NCBI GenBank assembly: GCA_002341315.1
Contig: DDNV01000012.1
Coordinates: 21,600-28,712 of the forward strand
DNA: 7,113 bases
Direction: 5' to 3'
From: Cellvibrionales bacterium UBA2511
Lineage (GTDB): Bacteria; Pseudomonadota; Gammaproteobacteria; Pseudomonadales; Porticoccaceae
Below are positions 1-6,607 of the stretch, piece after piece. A program made the position numbers and the translations under genes. The first letter of the stretch is position 1, and every line of letters starts with the position of its first letter. The notes beneath the pieces were generated by a model, which ran no database searches, was not told where the DNA came from, and saw only the letters and a list, made by a program, of their open reading frames with translations.

Positions 1-785
1 TAGTTGCAGACCCCGAATCTCATGGCATCGTATTGCCCTCCATTCCGGATTCGCCCTATTTTGACGTCGTCGATTTACCGGAACAACTCGATCTGGTTAA
101 AGCGGCAGAGATGGCCAGTATTGACAGCGACACACTGCATCAGCTCAATGCCGGCTACAGTCGCTGGGTCACACATCCCGAAGGTCCCCACCGTATCGTC
201 CTGCCGGTAGAAAGCGTCGCAGGGTTTAAACTGGTGCTTAACAATACACCTGTCGCGCAATGGGCACCGATCAAGGAGTATCAGGTGAGATCGGGGGATA
301 CACTGTCAGGCATTGCTGCTGAATATGGAATAAGCATTCATCAGTTACGCGTGCAGAATGACCTGCGGGGGGATTTACTCAACATCGGCCAGCGCCTGAA
401 AATTCCCGGCACTGGCCTCGATCACCACCCACAGACGGTCTCTCTGGCCTCATACCGAGTACAAACCGGGGATACGCTTTGGCAGATTGCCAGAGAGCAT
501 AAGGTCAGCGTTCAAGATATCGCAACATGGAGTCGACTGGACATCAATTCACCCTTAAGGCCGGGGCAATTGCTTAATGTGAAAGCAAACTCAGGCTCAT
601 CAACATCGGTAAAAGGAGAAAAAAAGGTCAATTACCAAGTTCGCCGGGGCGATTCTCTATACCGCATCGCCAGCAAGTTTGACCTGAAAATCGACGACAT
701 TTTGAGCTGGAATAAACTGAACCCTGAGAATTACCTCAAACCGGGACAACAGCTGACTTTATTTGTTAATCCGTTGCGTATTTGA
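1..785 (+). CDS. mltD: Membrane-bound lytic murein transglycosylase D, C-terminal part with three LysM repeats (5' end outside window)
   Basis: Lytic transglycosylases of this family cleave the MurNAc-GlcNAc bond of peptidoglycan in the periplasm, forming 1,6-anhydro-MurNAc ends. Only the C-terminal part is present; the SLT catalytic domain and lipoprotein signal lie left of the window. The frame is open from base 3 (reading VADPESHGIVLP) to the TGA at 783-785, so the TTG at 33 is not a real start. The segment linking the catalytic and LysM parts is typical of MltD, with the motifs YFDVVDLPEQLDL, QLNAGYSRW and PEGPHRIVLP. Three LysM peptidoglycan-binding repeats follow, each opening with a Y-x-V-x-x-GD-(T/S)-L pattern and ending near PGQ or IGQ. 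E. coli MltD has two LysM repeats as I recall, so three is a family variant rather than an oddity. The gene converges on nqrM, 32 bases away. It could be another SLT-LysM paralogue, but the linker favours MltD. Confidence 0.9.
   Translation, partial: VADPESHGIVLPSIPDSPYFDVVDLPEQLDLVKAAEMASIDSDTLHQLNAGYSRWVTHPEGPHRIVLPVESVAGFKLVLNNTPVAQWAPIKEYQVRSGDTLSGIAAEYGISIHQLRVQNDLRGDLLNIGQRLKIPGTGLDHHPQTVSLASYRVQTGDTLWQIAREHKVSVQDIATWSRLDINSPLRPGQLLNVKANSGSSTSVKGEKKVNYQVRRGDSLYRIASKFDLKIDDILSWNKLNPENYLKPGQQLTLFVNPLRI
276..404 (+). repeat. LysM repeat 1 of MltD
   Basis: This encodes about 43 residues starting at EYQVRSGDTLSGIA and ending at the NIGQRLKIP turn. The signature GDTL near the start and the hydrophobic I-x-x-L-x-x-x-N core fit the LysM fold, which binds GlcNAc-containing glycan. 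Confidence 0.9.
450..581 (+). repeat. LysM repeat 2 of MltD
   Basis: This encodes about 44 residues starting at YRVQTGDTLWQIA and ending at LRPGQLLNV. It is separated from the first repeat by a short Gly/Pro/His linker of about 15 residues. Confidence 0.9.
630..767 (+). repeat. LysM repeat 3 of MltD
   Basis: This encodes about 46 residues starting at YQVRRGDSLYRIA and ending at LKPGQQLTLFV, five residues before the stop. A Ser/Thr/Lys-rich linker of about 16 residues precedes it. It has GDSL where the other two have GDTL. Confidence 0.9.
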
Positions 786-817
786 GCCACCACCCAAACC
801 ATAATCACCAAGCTGTA
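786..817. other. Convergent intergenic gap between mltD and nqrM
   Basis: This 32-base spacer separates the TGA of mltD from the TAA of nqrM. I see no GC-rich stem followed by a T-run on either strand. Either termination uses Rho, or transcripts from each side run into the opposite gene. Confidence 0.6.
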
Positions 818-1063
818 TTATCGCCTAGCCGCATCGTAGGCCAAATCAGTGCGCCGAGCGTCACCCCCTGTGGCCTGACCGATCTCATCACATTTATTCG
901 GGTCATCACCACAGATATCACAGCTGTAGTTTTTTTCACCCAAAGCAGCACCCACACCGCCACAGGATCCCTTTAATGGTTTCCTTCCCATCATCACGCC
1001 AACAGCCATGGCTGCAATAATCAACATCAGCACCACAAATACAAGCACGAACAACAACATCAT
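818..1063 (-). CDS. nqrM: Na+-NQR maturation protein NqrM (former DUF539)
   Basis: NqrM is a small membrane-anchored Cys protein needed to assemble active Na+-NQR, thought to deliver iron to the Cys-ligated centre between NqrD and NqrE. The 81 residues comprise one N-terminal membrane helix (about residues 3-25), then the family signature KGSCGG with C34, followed by C48, C51 and C58 in a CDIC...NKCDE cluster. These four cysteines match the conserved set of the family; the Cys in SCGG is the one reported as essential in Vibrio NqrM (Cys33 there). The tail after residue 60 is Asp/Arg-rich and looks unconserved. The gene directly follows apbE: the apbE TAG is immediately followed by ATGATG. An AGGAGA at 1068-1073 lies 4 bases from the first ATG and 7 from the second, so the true start may be 1060 (80 residues). 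It is the last gene of the operon. Confidence 0.95.
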   Translation of the reverse strand: MMLLFVLVFVVLMLIIAAMAVGVMMGRKPLKGSCGGVGAALGEKNYSCDICGDDPNKCDEIGQATGGDARRTDLAYDAARR

Positions 1064-2110
1064 CTAATCTCCTGACAAAAAAGGGGCAAAAGCGGATGAA
1101 TAGTAGCTTTTAAAAGCCTCACCTTCTTTGACCAACAAATAAACCGCCAGTTTATTTTCTTCGGCTATCTTAAGGCTGGCATCAGCCCCCAGCACCATAA
1201 ATCCAGTGGCCAATGCATCAGCAAACACTGCCGTTTCGGCAATGATGGTAACAGAAGCCAGTTGATGATCGAGCGGATAACCGGTGCGAGGGTCAATGGT
1301 GTGTGAATAACGCTTGCCGTCTTTTTCAAAATAATTGCGATAATCTCCGGAAGTTGCCACTGCCGCATCTCCGGGAACCAGGACTTTCTGAACCAGGCCT
1401 CTTTCAAGGGAAGGTGCTTCAATGGCAATACGCCAGGGATCCTTGTTCGCTTTTACACCTTTCAGACGAAGTTCACCACCCACTTCAACCAGATAATTAT
1501 TGAACCCCTCTTGCTCCAGTAATTCTGCAACTGCATCGACTGCGTACCCCTTTGCAACCGCAGACATGTCCAGAGCGATATCGCTGGATCTGGTAATGCT
1601 AGTAGCATCCGGGGTGATCTGCAGCTTATTGAAACCCAGCAATCCCAATTCAGTGGCTATATCTGTCTCCGAAGGAACCCGGTTACCTGTGTTTTCCGGA
1701 CCAAACCCCCATAGATTTACCAGTGCACCAACGGTGGGATCAAATGCCCCGGACGTCAGTTGGTGTACTTCCTTGGCAGTGTTCAACACATGCAACATGT
1801 CCTGTGAAACCGCATAGACCTGGCCCACTGGTGCGCGATTCAGCAACATCAATTCCGAATCCTGCTGGTAAGTCGTGAAGGTATTGTTCAGGCTATCCAA
1901 TCTGGATTGAATTTTTTGTCCAAGGTCGTCACTGACTGATTGCTCACTTGGTACCAACTTGACCTGATAGGTAGTCCCCATCGTCCGACCGTCGAAGACC
2001 AATTGGGACTGTCGATCGCAGGCAGACAACAGAGAAACCATTACAGTGACAAATAAAAACGAGGCCATAGGCCCCGCTTTTATTTTTAGTCGATTGATCA
2101 AACGATTCAT
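1064..2110 (-). CDS. apbE: FAD:protein FMN transferase ApbE (flavinylates NqrB and NqrC)
   Basis: ApbE transfers FMN from FAD to a threonine of target proteins through a phosphoester bond, Mg2+-dependent, on the periplasmic side. In this operon its substrates are NqrB and NqrC. The 348-residue protein starts with a lipoprotein signal: Lys/Arg-containing N-terminus, hydrophobic stretch about residues 15-28, lipobox LSAC with C31 as the predicted lipidated Cys. Family motifs follow in order: GRTMGTTYQV (41-50), SGAFDPTVG (120-128), DMSAVAKGYAVD (181-192), VEVGGEL (208-214), ATSGDYRNY (252-260) and HTIDP (270-274). The start at 2110 gives the proper positively charged signal peptide; an internal Met15 would remove the charges. 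The ATG overlaps the nqrF TAA by one base (TAATG), and the upstream sequence has only a weak GGTGG-like Shine-Dalgarno. Translation therefore probably depends on ribosomes finishing nqrF. Confidence 0.97.
   Translation of the reverse strand: MNRLINRLKIKAGPMASFLFVTVMVSLLSACDRQSQLVFDGRTMGTTYQVKLVPSEQSVSDDLGQKIQSRLDSLNNTFTTYQQDSELMLLNRAPVGQVYAVSQDMLHVLNTAKEVHQLTSGAFDPTVGALVNLWGFGPENTGNRVPSETDIATELGLLGFNKLQITPDATSITRSSDIALDMSAVAKGYAVDAVAELLEQEGFNNYLVEVGGELRLKGVKANKDPWRIAIEAPSLERGLVQKVLVPGDAAVATSGDYRNYFEKDGKRYSHTIDPRTGYPLDHQLASVTIIAETAVFADALATGFMVLGADASLKIAEENKLAVYLLVKEGEAFKSYYSSAFAPFLSGD
1068..1073 (-). promoter_or_regulatory. Ribosome binding site of nqrM
   Basis: AGGAGA lies inside the 3' end of apbE. 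Spacing is 4 bases to the ATG at 1063 and 7 bases to the ATG at 1060. The second spacing is closer to the usual optimum, so the tandem ATG leaves the start open by one codon. Confidence 0.7.
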
Positions 2111-3333
2111 TAACCACCGAAGTCGTCAAGAAGGATGTTTTCTTGCTCTACACCCAAGTCAACCAACATTTTAATCATTGCGGCATTCATCATGGGTGGG
2201 CCACACATGTAATACTCGCAATCTTCCGGAGCAGGATGATCTTTCAGATAATTCTCATAAAGTACCTGGTGAATAAAGCCAGTGAGCCCTTCCCAGTTAT
2301 CTTCGGGCTGAGGGTCCGAAAGAGCCAGATGCCACTCAAAATTGGGGTTTTGTTCAGCCAGCTCGTCATATTCCTCGCTGTAGAAGCACTCCTTGAGGCT
2401 GCGAGCGCCATACCAGAAGGTCATCTTGCGATCAGTTTTTATCCGGCGAAGCTGGTCAAATATGTGCGAGCGCATGGGCGCCATCCCAGCACCACCACCG
2501 ACAAACACCATTTCTGCACTGGTGTCCTTGGCGAAGAATTCGCCAAATGGGCCATAAACCTTGATTGTATCTCCGGGTTTCAGGCTGAAAGTGTAAGAGG
2601 ACATCTGACCCGGGGGAATGCCCTTGGATCCAGGTGGTGGGGTCGCGCAGCGAATATTGAATTTCACCACCCCTCGCTCTTCAGGATAATTGGCCATGGA
2701 ATAGGCGCGAATAACGGTTTCATCCACTTTCGACTCTAGATCCAGAAATCCGAACCGCTCCCAGTCTGCCCGGTATTCGGGCTCAATATCAAAATCTTTG
2801 TATTTGACATGATGGGGAGGGCATTCGAGCTGGACATAACCGCCCGCACGGAAGTTGACATTTTCACCCTCAGGTAAACGCAACGTCAGCTCTTTGATAA
2901 AAGTCGCCACATTCGGATTGCTATCAACCGTGCATTCCCACTGCTTGACCCCGAAGACATCCTCTGGCACCTCTACACGCATATCCTGTTTAACGGGTGT
3001 TTGACAGGAAAGGCGCCAGCCCTCTTTGGCTTCACGGCGGGTAAAGTGAGACTCCTCGGTTGGCAGCATGGCACCACCACCATCGAGGACAATGCATTTA
3101 CATTGAGCACATGTGCCGCCACCACCGCAGGCAGAAGGCAGGAAAAGTCCAGCGTTGGACAGGGTTTGCAAGAGCTTGTTACCAGCAGCTACGGTAATTT
3201 TCTTCTCACCATTGATATCAATGGTGACATCACCGGAACTGACCAGCTGGGACCTTGCTGCCAGAATGAAAGCCACCAATGCCAGCACGACAACGGTAAA
3301 CATGACGACGCCGAGTATGATTTCCAGATTCAT
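2110..3333 (-). CDS. nqrF: Na+-NQR subunit F, NADH-oxidising flavoprotein with 2Fe-2S cluster
   Basis: NqrF is the electron entry subunit: NADH reduces a non-covalent FAD, which reduces a 2Fe-2S cluster that feeds the iron centre in NqrD/NqrE. The 407 residues (about the usual length) show one N-terminal membrane helix (about 4-26). A ferredoxin domain follows with ligands C69, C75, C78 and C110, the first three in [11 protein letters not shown]. The C-terminal half is a ferredoxin-NADP+ reductase-like module: FAD motif RAYSMANYP (209-217), nucleotide-binding [13 protein letters not shown] (278-290), CGPPMMN (377-383) and the C-terminal DDFGG, whose Phe is expected to stack on FAD. The start at 3333 is supported by GAGAGGA six bases upstream and by the canonical membrane anchor. 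The gene lies 21 bases after nqrE, the widest gap in the operon, and overlaps apbE by one base. Confidence 0.98.
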   Translation of the reverse strand: MNLEIILGVVMFTVVVLALVAFILAARSQLVSSGDVTIDINGEKKITVAAGNKLLQTLSNAGLFLPSACGGGGTCAQCKCIVLDGGGAMLPTEESHFTRREAKEGWRLSCQTPVKQDMRVEVPEDVFGVKQWECTVDSNPNVATFIKELTLRLPEGENVNFRAGGYVQLECPPHHVKYKDFDIEPEYRADWERFGFLDLESKVDETVIRAYSMANYPEERGVVKFNIRCATPPPGSKGIPPGQMSSYTFSLKPGDTIKVYGPFGEFFAKDTSAEMVFVGGGAGMAPMRSHIFDQLRRIKTDRKMTFWYGARSLKECFYSEEYDELAEQNPNFEWHLALSDPQPEDNWEGLTGFIHQVLYENYLKDHPAPEDCEYYMCGPPMMNAAMIKMLVDLGVEQENILLDDFGG

Positions 3334-3339
3334 TATCTA

Positions 3340-3346
3340 TCCTCTC
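3340..3346 (-). promoter_or_regulatory. Ribosome binding site of nqrF
   Basis: GAGAGGA ends six bases before the nqrF ATG at 3333. It lies in the 21-base spacer after nqrE (3334-3354), which shows no hairpin or promoter-like element. Confidence 0.75.
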
Positions 3347-3354
3347 TTCGTCGA

Positions 3355-3972
3355 TTACAGGGATATGCCGCCGAAGGACATAAAACCCAACGACATCAGG
3401 CCAACCGTGATAAATGTAATGCCCAGGCCACGTAGACCCTCCGGAACATCACTGTATTTAAGCTTTTCCCGGATGCCTGCCAGGGCCACAATCGCAAGCG
3501 CCCAACCAGTGCCGGCACCAAATCCGTATACAGCACTTTCAGCCAGATTGTAGTCGCGCTCCACCATGAATAATGCAGCACCCAGAATGGCACAATTCAC
3601 TGTAATCAATGGCAGGAAAACGCCCAACGCGTTGTAGAGGGCCGGAACATACTTGTCCAGAAACATCTCCATAATCTGAACGATGGCAGCAATCACGCCA
3701 ATATAGCTCAACAAACCCAGAAAGCTCAGGTCAACATTGGCTAAGGCCTCAATACCTGTCCAGGCAAGCGCACCTTCAGCCAGCAGGGCCGTGTAGATAA
3801 TATTGTTAACCGGCACGGTGATCGTCAACACAACAATGACCGCTATCCCTAGCCCGATAGCGGCTTCGACTTTCTTCGAAATGGCGATAAACGTGCACAT
3901 GCCCAGGAAAAACGCCAGGGCCATATTTTCGATAAATATTGCTCGTATCAGAAGACCCAGATAATGTTCCAT
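3355..3972 (-). CDS. nqrE: Na+-NQR membrane subunit E
   Basis: NqrE is an integral membrane subunit which, with its paralogue NqrD, holds an iron centre midway through the membrane that carries electrons from NqrF to NqrC. The 205 residues form six hydrophobic segments (about 5-28, 38-60, 84-104, 116-136, 147-167 and 181-203). The expected ligand cysteines are visible: C26 in GMCTF and C127 in TVNCAILG. The N-terminus MEHYLGLL, the [11 protein letters not shown] segment and the C-terminal [20 protein letters not shown] stretch are typical of the family. The protein is about seven residues longer than the Vibrio form as I remember it (second Cys at 120 there), with the extra length in the loop before VDLSFLG (about residues 64-80). 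The ATG overlaps the nqrD stop by one base (TAATG), with a strong AAGGAGG seven bases upstream. Confidence 0.98.
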   Translation of the reverse strand: MEHYLGLLIRAIFIENMALAFFLGMCTFIAISKKVEAAIGLGIAVIVVLTITVPVNNIIYTALLAEGALAWTGIEALANVDLSFLGLLSYIGVIAAIVQIMEMFLDKYVPALYNALGVFLPLITVNCAILGAALFMVERDYNLAESAVYGFGAGTGWALAIVALAGIREKLKYSDVPEGLRGLGITFITVGLMSLGFMSFGGISL

Positions 3973-4631
3973 TACATCGCCTCCTTGGTGCTGCTATTGG
4001 CCGAAATTGTAAAGTCCGCCGGTTCTATCTGATCTTTCTTCCTGGCGCGAATCGCCCAGATAATGAAACCGATAATAAAGAAAGCACTCGGTGGTAGCAG
4101 CATCAGGCCATTCGGAACATACCAGCCCCCGACATTGGTAGCTGCCATGATTTCGACACCCATCAGTTTCCCCGTGCCCAACAATTCACGGAAGAAGGCC
4201 ACCACAATCAGAATCATGCTGTAACCAAGACCATTGCCAATACCATCCAGAAAGCTGGGGATCGGCGGGTTTTTCATGGCAAAAGCCTCTGCACGACCCA
4301 TCACGATGCAGTTGGTGATAATCAGCCCCACAAAAACGGACAATTGTTTACTGATATCGTAAGCCACTGCCTTGATGATCTGATCAACAACAATCACTAG
4401 AGAAGCAATGATCGTCATCTGTACGATAATACGAATGCTACCGGGAATGTGATTGCGAAGCATTGAAACAAACAGGTTGGAAAATGCCACCACAACTGTC
4501 AATGCAATACACATAACCAGTGATACTTTCATACTGGAGGTCACTGCGAGCGCAGAACATATACCCAATATCTGCAAGGCAATCGGATTGTTATCGAAAA
4601 TAGGTCTGACAATAATGTCTTTGATTTTCAT
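3972..4631 (-). CDS. nqrD: Na+-NQR membrane subunit D
   Basis: NqrD is the partner of NqrE, with six membrane helices in inverted topology; the two bind the intramembrane iron centre. The 219 residues contain hydrophobic segments at about 16-33, 38-58, 68-88, 97-115, 135-152 and 178-196. The ligand cysteines are C25 in LGICSALAV and C108 in [14 protein letters not shown], equivalent to the Cys pair (29 and 112) of the Vibrio protein. NPIALQILG near the N-terminus and the [20 protein letters not shown] stretch near the C-terminus are typical. The Ser/Thr/Lys-rich tail after residue 196 makes it slightly longer than Vibrio NqrD. The start lies five bases after the nqrC stop, with GGGGAGG ten bases upstream. 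It overlaps nqrE by one base. RnfE is the alternative family, but the nqrA-F context excludes it. Confidence 0.98.
   Translation of the reverse strand: MKIKDIIVRPIFDNNPIALQILGICSALAVTSSMKVSLVMCIALTVVVAFSNLFVSMLRNHIPGSIRIIVQMTIIASLVIVVDQIIKAVAYDISKQLSVFVGLIITNCIVMGRAEAFAMKNPPIPSFLDGIGNGLGYSMILIVVAFFRELLGTGKLMGVEIMAATNVGGWYVPNGLMLLPPSAFFIIGFIIWAIRARKKDQIEPADFTISANSSTKEAM
3980..3986 (-). promoter_or_regulatory. Ribosome binding site of nqrE
   Basis: A full AAGGAGG lies seven bases before the nqrE ATG, within the last codons of nqrD. It fixes the start at the TAATG overlap. Confidence 0.8.
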
Positions 4632-4636
4632 AGTGA

Positions 4637-5410
4637 TTACGCCTCCCCGGCTTTCAGGTTGGAGAGAAATTTACCGAAGCCATTTTCACCCATCCAGAAT
4701 TCAATGAGGTTATCAACGCCCCGTGTTGTCAGGGTAGCACCAGACAAGCCATCCACCTGATGAATAGCCTCCGGACGGGATTTATCAACAGAACCCTTGA
4801 TCACCGTCAGTTGAACGTCCCCATCATCCCCGTAAATTTTCTTGCCCGGCCAGTTACCCTTCCAAAGTGGATTATCAACTTCGCCACCCAGCCCAGGGGT
4901 CTCGCCGTGCTCGTAGAAACCCAGACCGGCAACTGTATTGAGATCACCCTCAATGGCAATAAAGCCATAAAGCGTGGACCAGAGCCCGGGGCCCCTGACC
5001 GGCAACACCACCTTTTCAAGGTCATCACCATCGCGCACCAAATATACGACCGCATATTTTGCGCGACGGGATATGCCGGCCACATCTGCCTCTTTCGAAA
5101 GATTCACCGAGAACTCCGGGTTCTTTGCTGCTTTGCGCTGATCGTAAGTGTCTGGAGAAACGTCATCGGTAAACTTACCGGTGTCGATATTCACCATTTT
5201 GACCTCGATCTTTTTAAACTGTTCTTCAACACTCATACCGGGTTCAAGCAATCCGGCGGCAGAAAGAATATTGGATTTCTTGTCCAGCGCCTTGTTCGCT
5301 TGCTGGGCATCACGCAACAGCACGGCTGCTGACGACACCACCACGGAACAGACCAGACACAACGCGACAGCAACTGTCAGAACTTTACCTATCCCTTCAT
5401 TACTAGCCAC
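4637..5410 (-). CDS. nqrC: Na+-NQR subunit C, covalent FMN carrier (GTG start)
   Basis: NqrC carries FMN covalently bound to a threonine and relays electrons from the NqrD/NqrE iron centre to NqrB. From the GTG at 5410 it is 257 residues, the usual length. One N-terminal membrane helix (about 8-32) is followed by a periplasmic FMN-binding domain with RGPGLW (about 139-144), a Gly-rich [10 protein letters not shown] (about 169-178) and the flavinylation motif DGLSGATL, in which T226 is the acceptor for ApbE. The GTG is chosen because AAAAGGAGA lies just upstream and the protein then begins [11 protein letters not shown], like other NqrC proteins. An upstream ATG at 5479 would add 23 residues read from the nqrB coding region, with no homology to the family. 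The gene overlaps the nqrB stop by eight bases, and nqrD begins five bases after its stop. Confidence 0.96.
   Translation of the reverse strand: MASNEGIGKVLTVAVALCLVCSVVVSSAAVLLRDAQQANKALDKKSNILSAAGLLEPGMSVEEQFKKIEVKMVNIDTGKFTDDVSPDTYDQRKAAKNPEFSVNLSKEADVAGISRRAKYAVVYLVRDGDDLEKVVLPVRGPGLWSTLYGFIAIEGDLNTVAGLGFYEHGETPGLGGEVDNPLWKGNWPGKKIYGDDGDVQLTVIKGSVDKSRPEAIHQVDGLSGATLTTRGVDNLIEFWMGENGFGKFLSNLKAGEA
4642..4648 (-). promoter_or_regulatory. Ribosome binding site of nqrD
   Basis: GGGGAGG lies ten bases before the nqrD ATG, inside the last codons of nqrC. The spacing is a little long but no better site is present. Confidence 0.65.
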
Positions 5411-6605
5411 GTGCAAGTCTCCTTTTGATATTGGATTGCACCACGAAATGGTCGATAAGAGGCGCGAACAGATTGGCAAAGAGTATCGCCAACATGATTC
5501 CCTCCGGGAAGGCCGGATTTACAACACGGATCAACACCGCCATAACACCAATCAATACGCCGTACCACAGTTTGCCTGTATTGGTCATCGAGGCGGAAAC
5601 AGGCTCAGTGGCCATAAATATCATGCCAAAAGCAAATCCGCCTACCACCATGTGCCAGTACCAGGGCATGGCAAACATGGGATTGGTTTCAGAACCGATA
5701 AAATTAAACAGGGTGGACAATGCAATCATACCGATCATCACACCGGCGACAATGCGCCAAGAGGCAATCCTGGTAATCAACAACAGGGCACCACCGATAA
5801 AGATGGCCAGCGTGGAAACCTCACCGACCGATCCATGCAGGTTGCCAAAGAACGCATCCAGCCAGGTCACCTGATTCTGCAGTGCTGCCATTCCCTCACT
5901 AGCGGCAACAGACAGGGCTGTCGCGCCAGTATAACCATCGACAGCGGTCCATACCGCATCGCCAGACATTTCGGCAGGATAGGCAAAATACAGGAAAGCT
6001 CGACCGGCGAGTGCCGGATTGAGGAAATTTTTGCCAGTACCCCCAAAGACTTCCTTGCCAATCACCACACCAAAACTGATACCCAGAGCCACCATCCACA
6101 GCGGCATATCCGGGGGGCAAACAAGGGCGAAAAGGATTGAAGTGACAAAGAAACCTTCGTTGATTTCGTGCCCCCGAACGGTGGCAAACATAACCTCCCA
6201 GAAGCCACCCACAACAAAGGTCACCACATAGATGGGAATGAAGTAAACGGCGCCATACCAGAGGCAATCCCAGATACTGTTCGGATCATGTCCGGCAAAC
6301 AGGGTGATTAAAGGTCCCCTCCAGCCTTCTATGGATGTGGCATCCATACCGGCCAGAATCGTGTTGGCCTGGAAACCGAGGTTGTACATACCATAAAACA
6401 TAGCCGGAAAGGCTGCCAGCCAGACGGTGATCATGACACGCTTCAGGTCAATGCCATCGCGGATGTGTGAACCGTTTTTGGTCACTGTTCCCGGAGAGTA
6501 GAAAATCGTATCTACCGCTTCATAGAGCGCATACCACTTGTGCAATTTGCCGCCATGCTCGAAGTGAGGCTCAATTTTATCGAGATAATTACGCAATACT
6601 TTCAT
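5403..6605 (-). CDS. nqrB: Na+-NQR membrane subunit B, covalent FMN and quinone-site subunit
   Basis: NqrB is the large membrane subunit: it binds a covalent FMN and riboflavin, takes part in the Na+ path and forms much of the ubiquinone site. The 400 residues show a hydrophilic N-terminus (1-50) and many hydrophobic segments, among them about 55-75, 118-140, 262-280, 285-303, 315-333, 345-362 and 368-386. The flavinylation motif [10 protein letters not shown] spans 223-232 with T229 as the FMN acceptor (T236 in Vibrio). With the same offset, G133-G134 in VVGGFWE correspond to the Vibrio glycines 140-141, where changes affect quinone binding and korormicin or HQNO sensitivity. [19 protein letters not shown] (187-205) and [19 protein letters not shown] (331-349) are family hallmarks. 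The start is two bases after the nqrA stop, with AAGGAGGG six bases upstream. It overlaps nqrC by eight bases. Confidence 0.98.
   Translation of the reverse strand: MKVLRNYLDKIEPHFEHGGKLHKWYALYEAVDTIFYSPGTVTKNGSHIRDGIDLKRVMITVWLAAFPAMFYGMYNLGFQANTILAGMDATSIEGWRGPLITLFAGHDPNSIWDCLWYGAVYFIPIYVVTFVVGGFWEVMFATVRGHEINEGFFVTSILFALVCPPDMPLWMVALGISFGVVIGKEVFGGTGKNFLNPALAGRAFLYFAYPAEMSGDAVWTAVDGYTGATALSVAASEGMAALQNQVTWLDAFFGNLHGSVGEVSTLAIFIGGALLLITRIASWRIVAGVMIGMIALSTLFNFIGSETNPMFAMPWYWHMVVGGFAFGMIFMATEPVSASMTNTGKLWYGVLIGVMAVLIRVVNPAFPEGIMLAILFANLFAPLIDHFVVQSNIKRRLARG
5418..5426 (-). promoter_or_regulatory. Ribosome binding site of nqrC, decides the GTG start
   Basis: AAAAGGAGA lies within the last codons of nqrB. 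Its AGGAG core is eight bases from the GTG at 5408-5410. No in-frame ATG lies nearby, so this site is the main evidence for GTG initiation. Confidence 0.8.
6330..6348. repeat. Perfect 8-bp inverted repeat with 3-base loop inside nqrB
   Basis: TATGGATG and CATCCATA flank the loop TGG, giving a perfect hairpin on either strand. It covers nqrB codons for about residues 87-92 (MDATSI), a periplasm- or cytoplasm-exposed stretch after the first membrane helix. There is no T-run next to it, so it is not an intrinsic terminator. A function is unproven and it may be chance. Confidence 0.5.
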
Positions 6606-6607
6606 GA

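Noticed and set aside
823..841. Inverted repeat GCCTA...TAGGC at the 3' end of nqrM
   Set aside because: The stem is only 5 bp with a 9-base loop and no T-run, so it could easily be chance.
911..936. Possible terminator: ACAGCTGT palindrome followed by seven T on the plus strand
   Set aside because: The palindrome cannot form a stem with a usable loop, and the T-run is simply the reverse of the Glu-Lys-Asn codons of nqrM.
782..976. A 64-codon plus-strand frame beginning at the mltD stop
   Set aside because: It starts at TTG without a ribosome binding site and runs antisense through nqrM, whose Cys motifs are clearly the real coding sequence.
2143..2739. A 198-codon open frame on the plus strand opposite nqrF
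   Set aside because: It is a shadow of the conserved nqrF frame with no recognisable motif and no upstream signal.
3001..3553. Two overlapping plus-strand open frames of about 145 codons opposite the nqrE/nqrF boundary
   Set aside because: They are antisense to conserved genes, with low-complexity composition and no start signal.
4985..4995. GC-only palindromes CCCGGG and GGGGCCCC
   Set aside because: They are explained by the Gly-Pro-Gly codons of the conserved RGPGLW motif in nqrC.
4760..5332. A 190-codon open frame on the plus strand opposite nqrC
   Set aside because: It lies wholly antisense to nqrC and has no recognisable motif or start signal.
5148..6140. A 330-codon open frame on the plus strand spanning the nqrB/nqrC junction
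   Set aside because: It is antisense to two clearly conserved genes and has the His/Asn/Gln/Gly-rich composition expected when hydrophobic membrane-protein codons are read backwards. No ribosome binding site or recognisable domain was seen.
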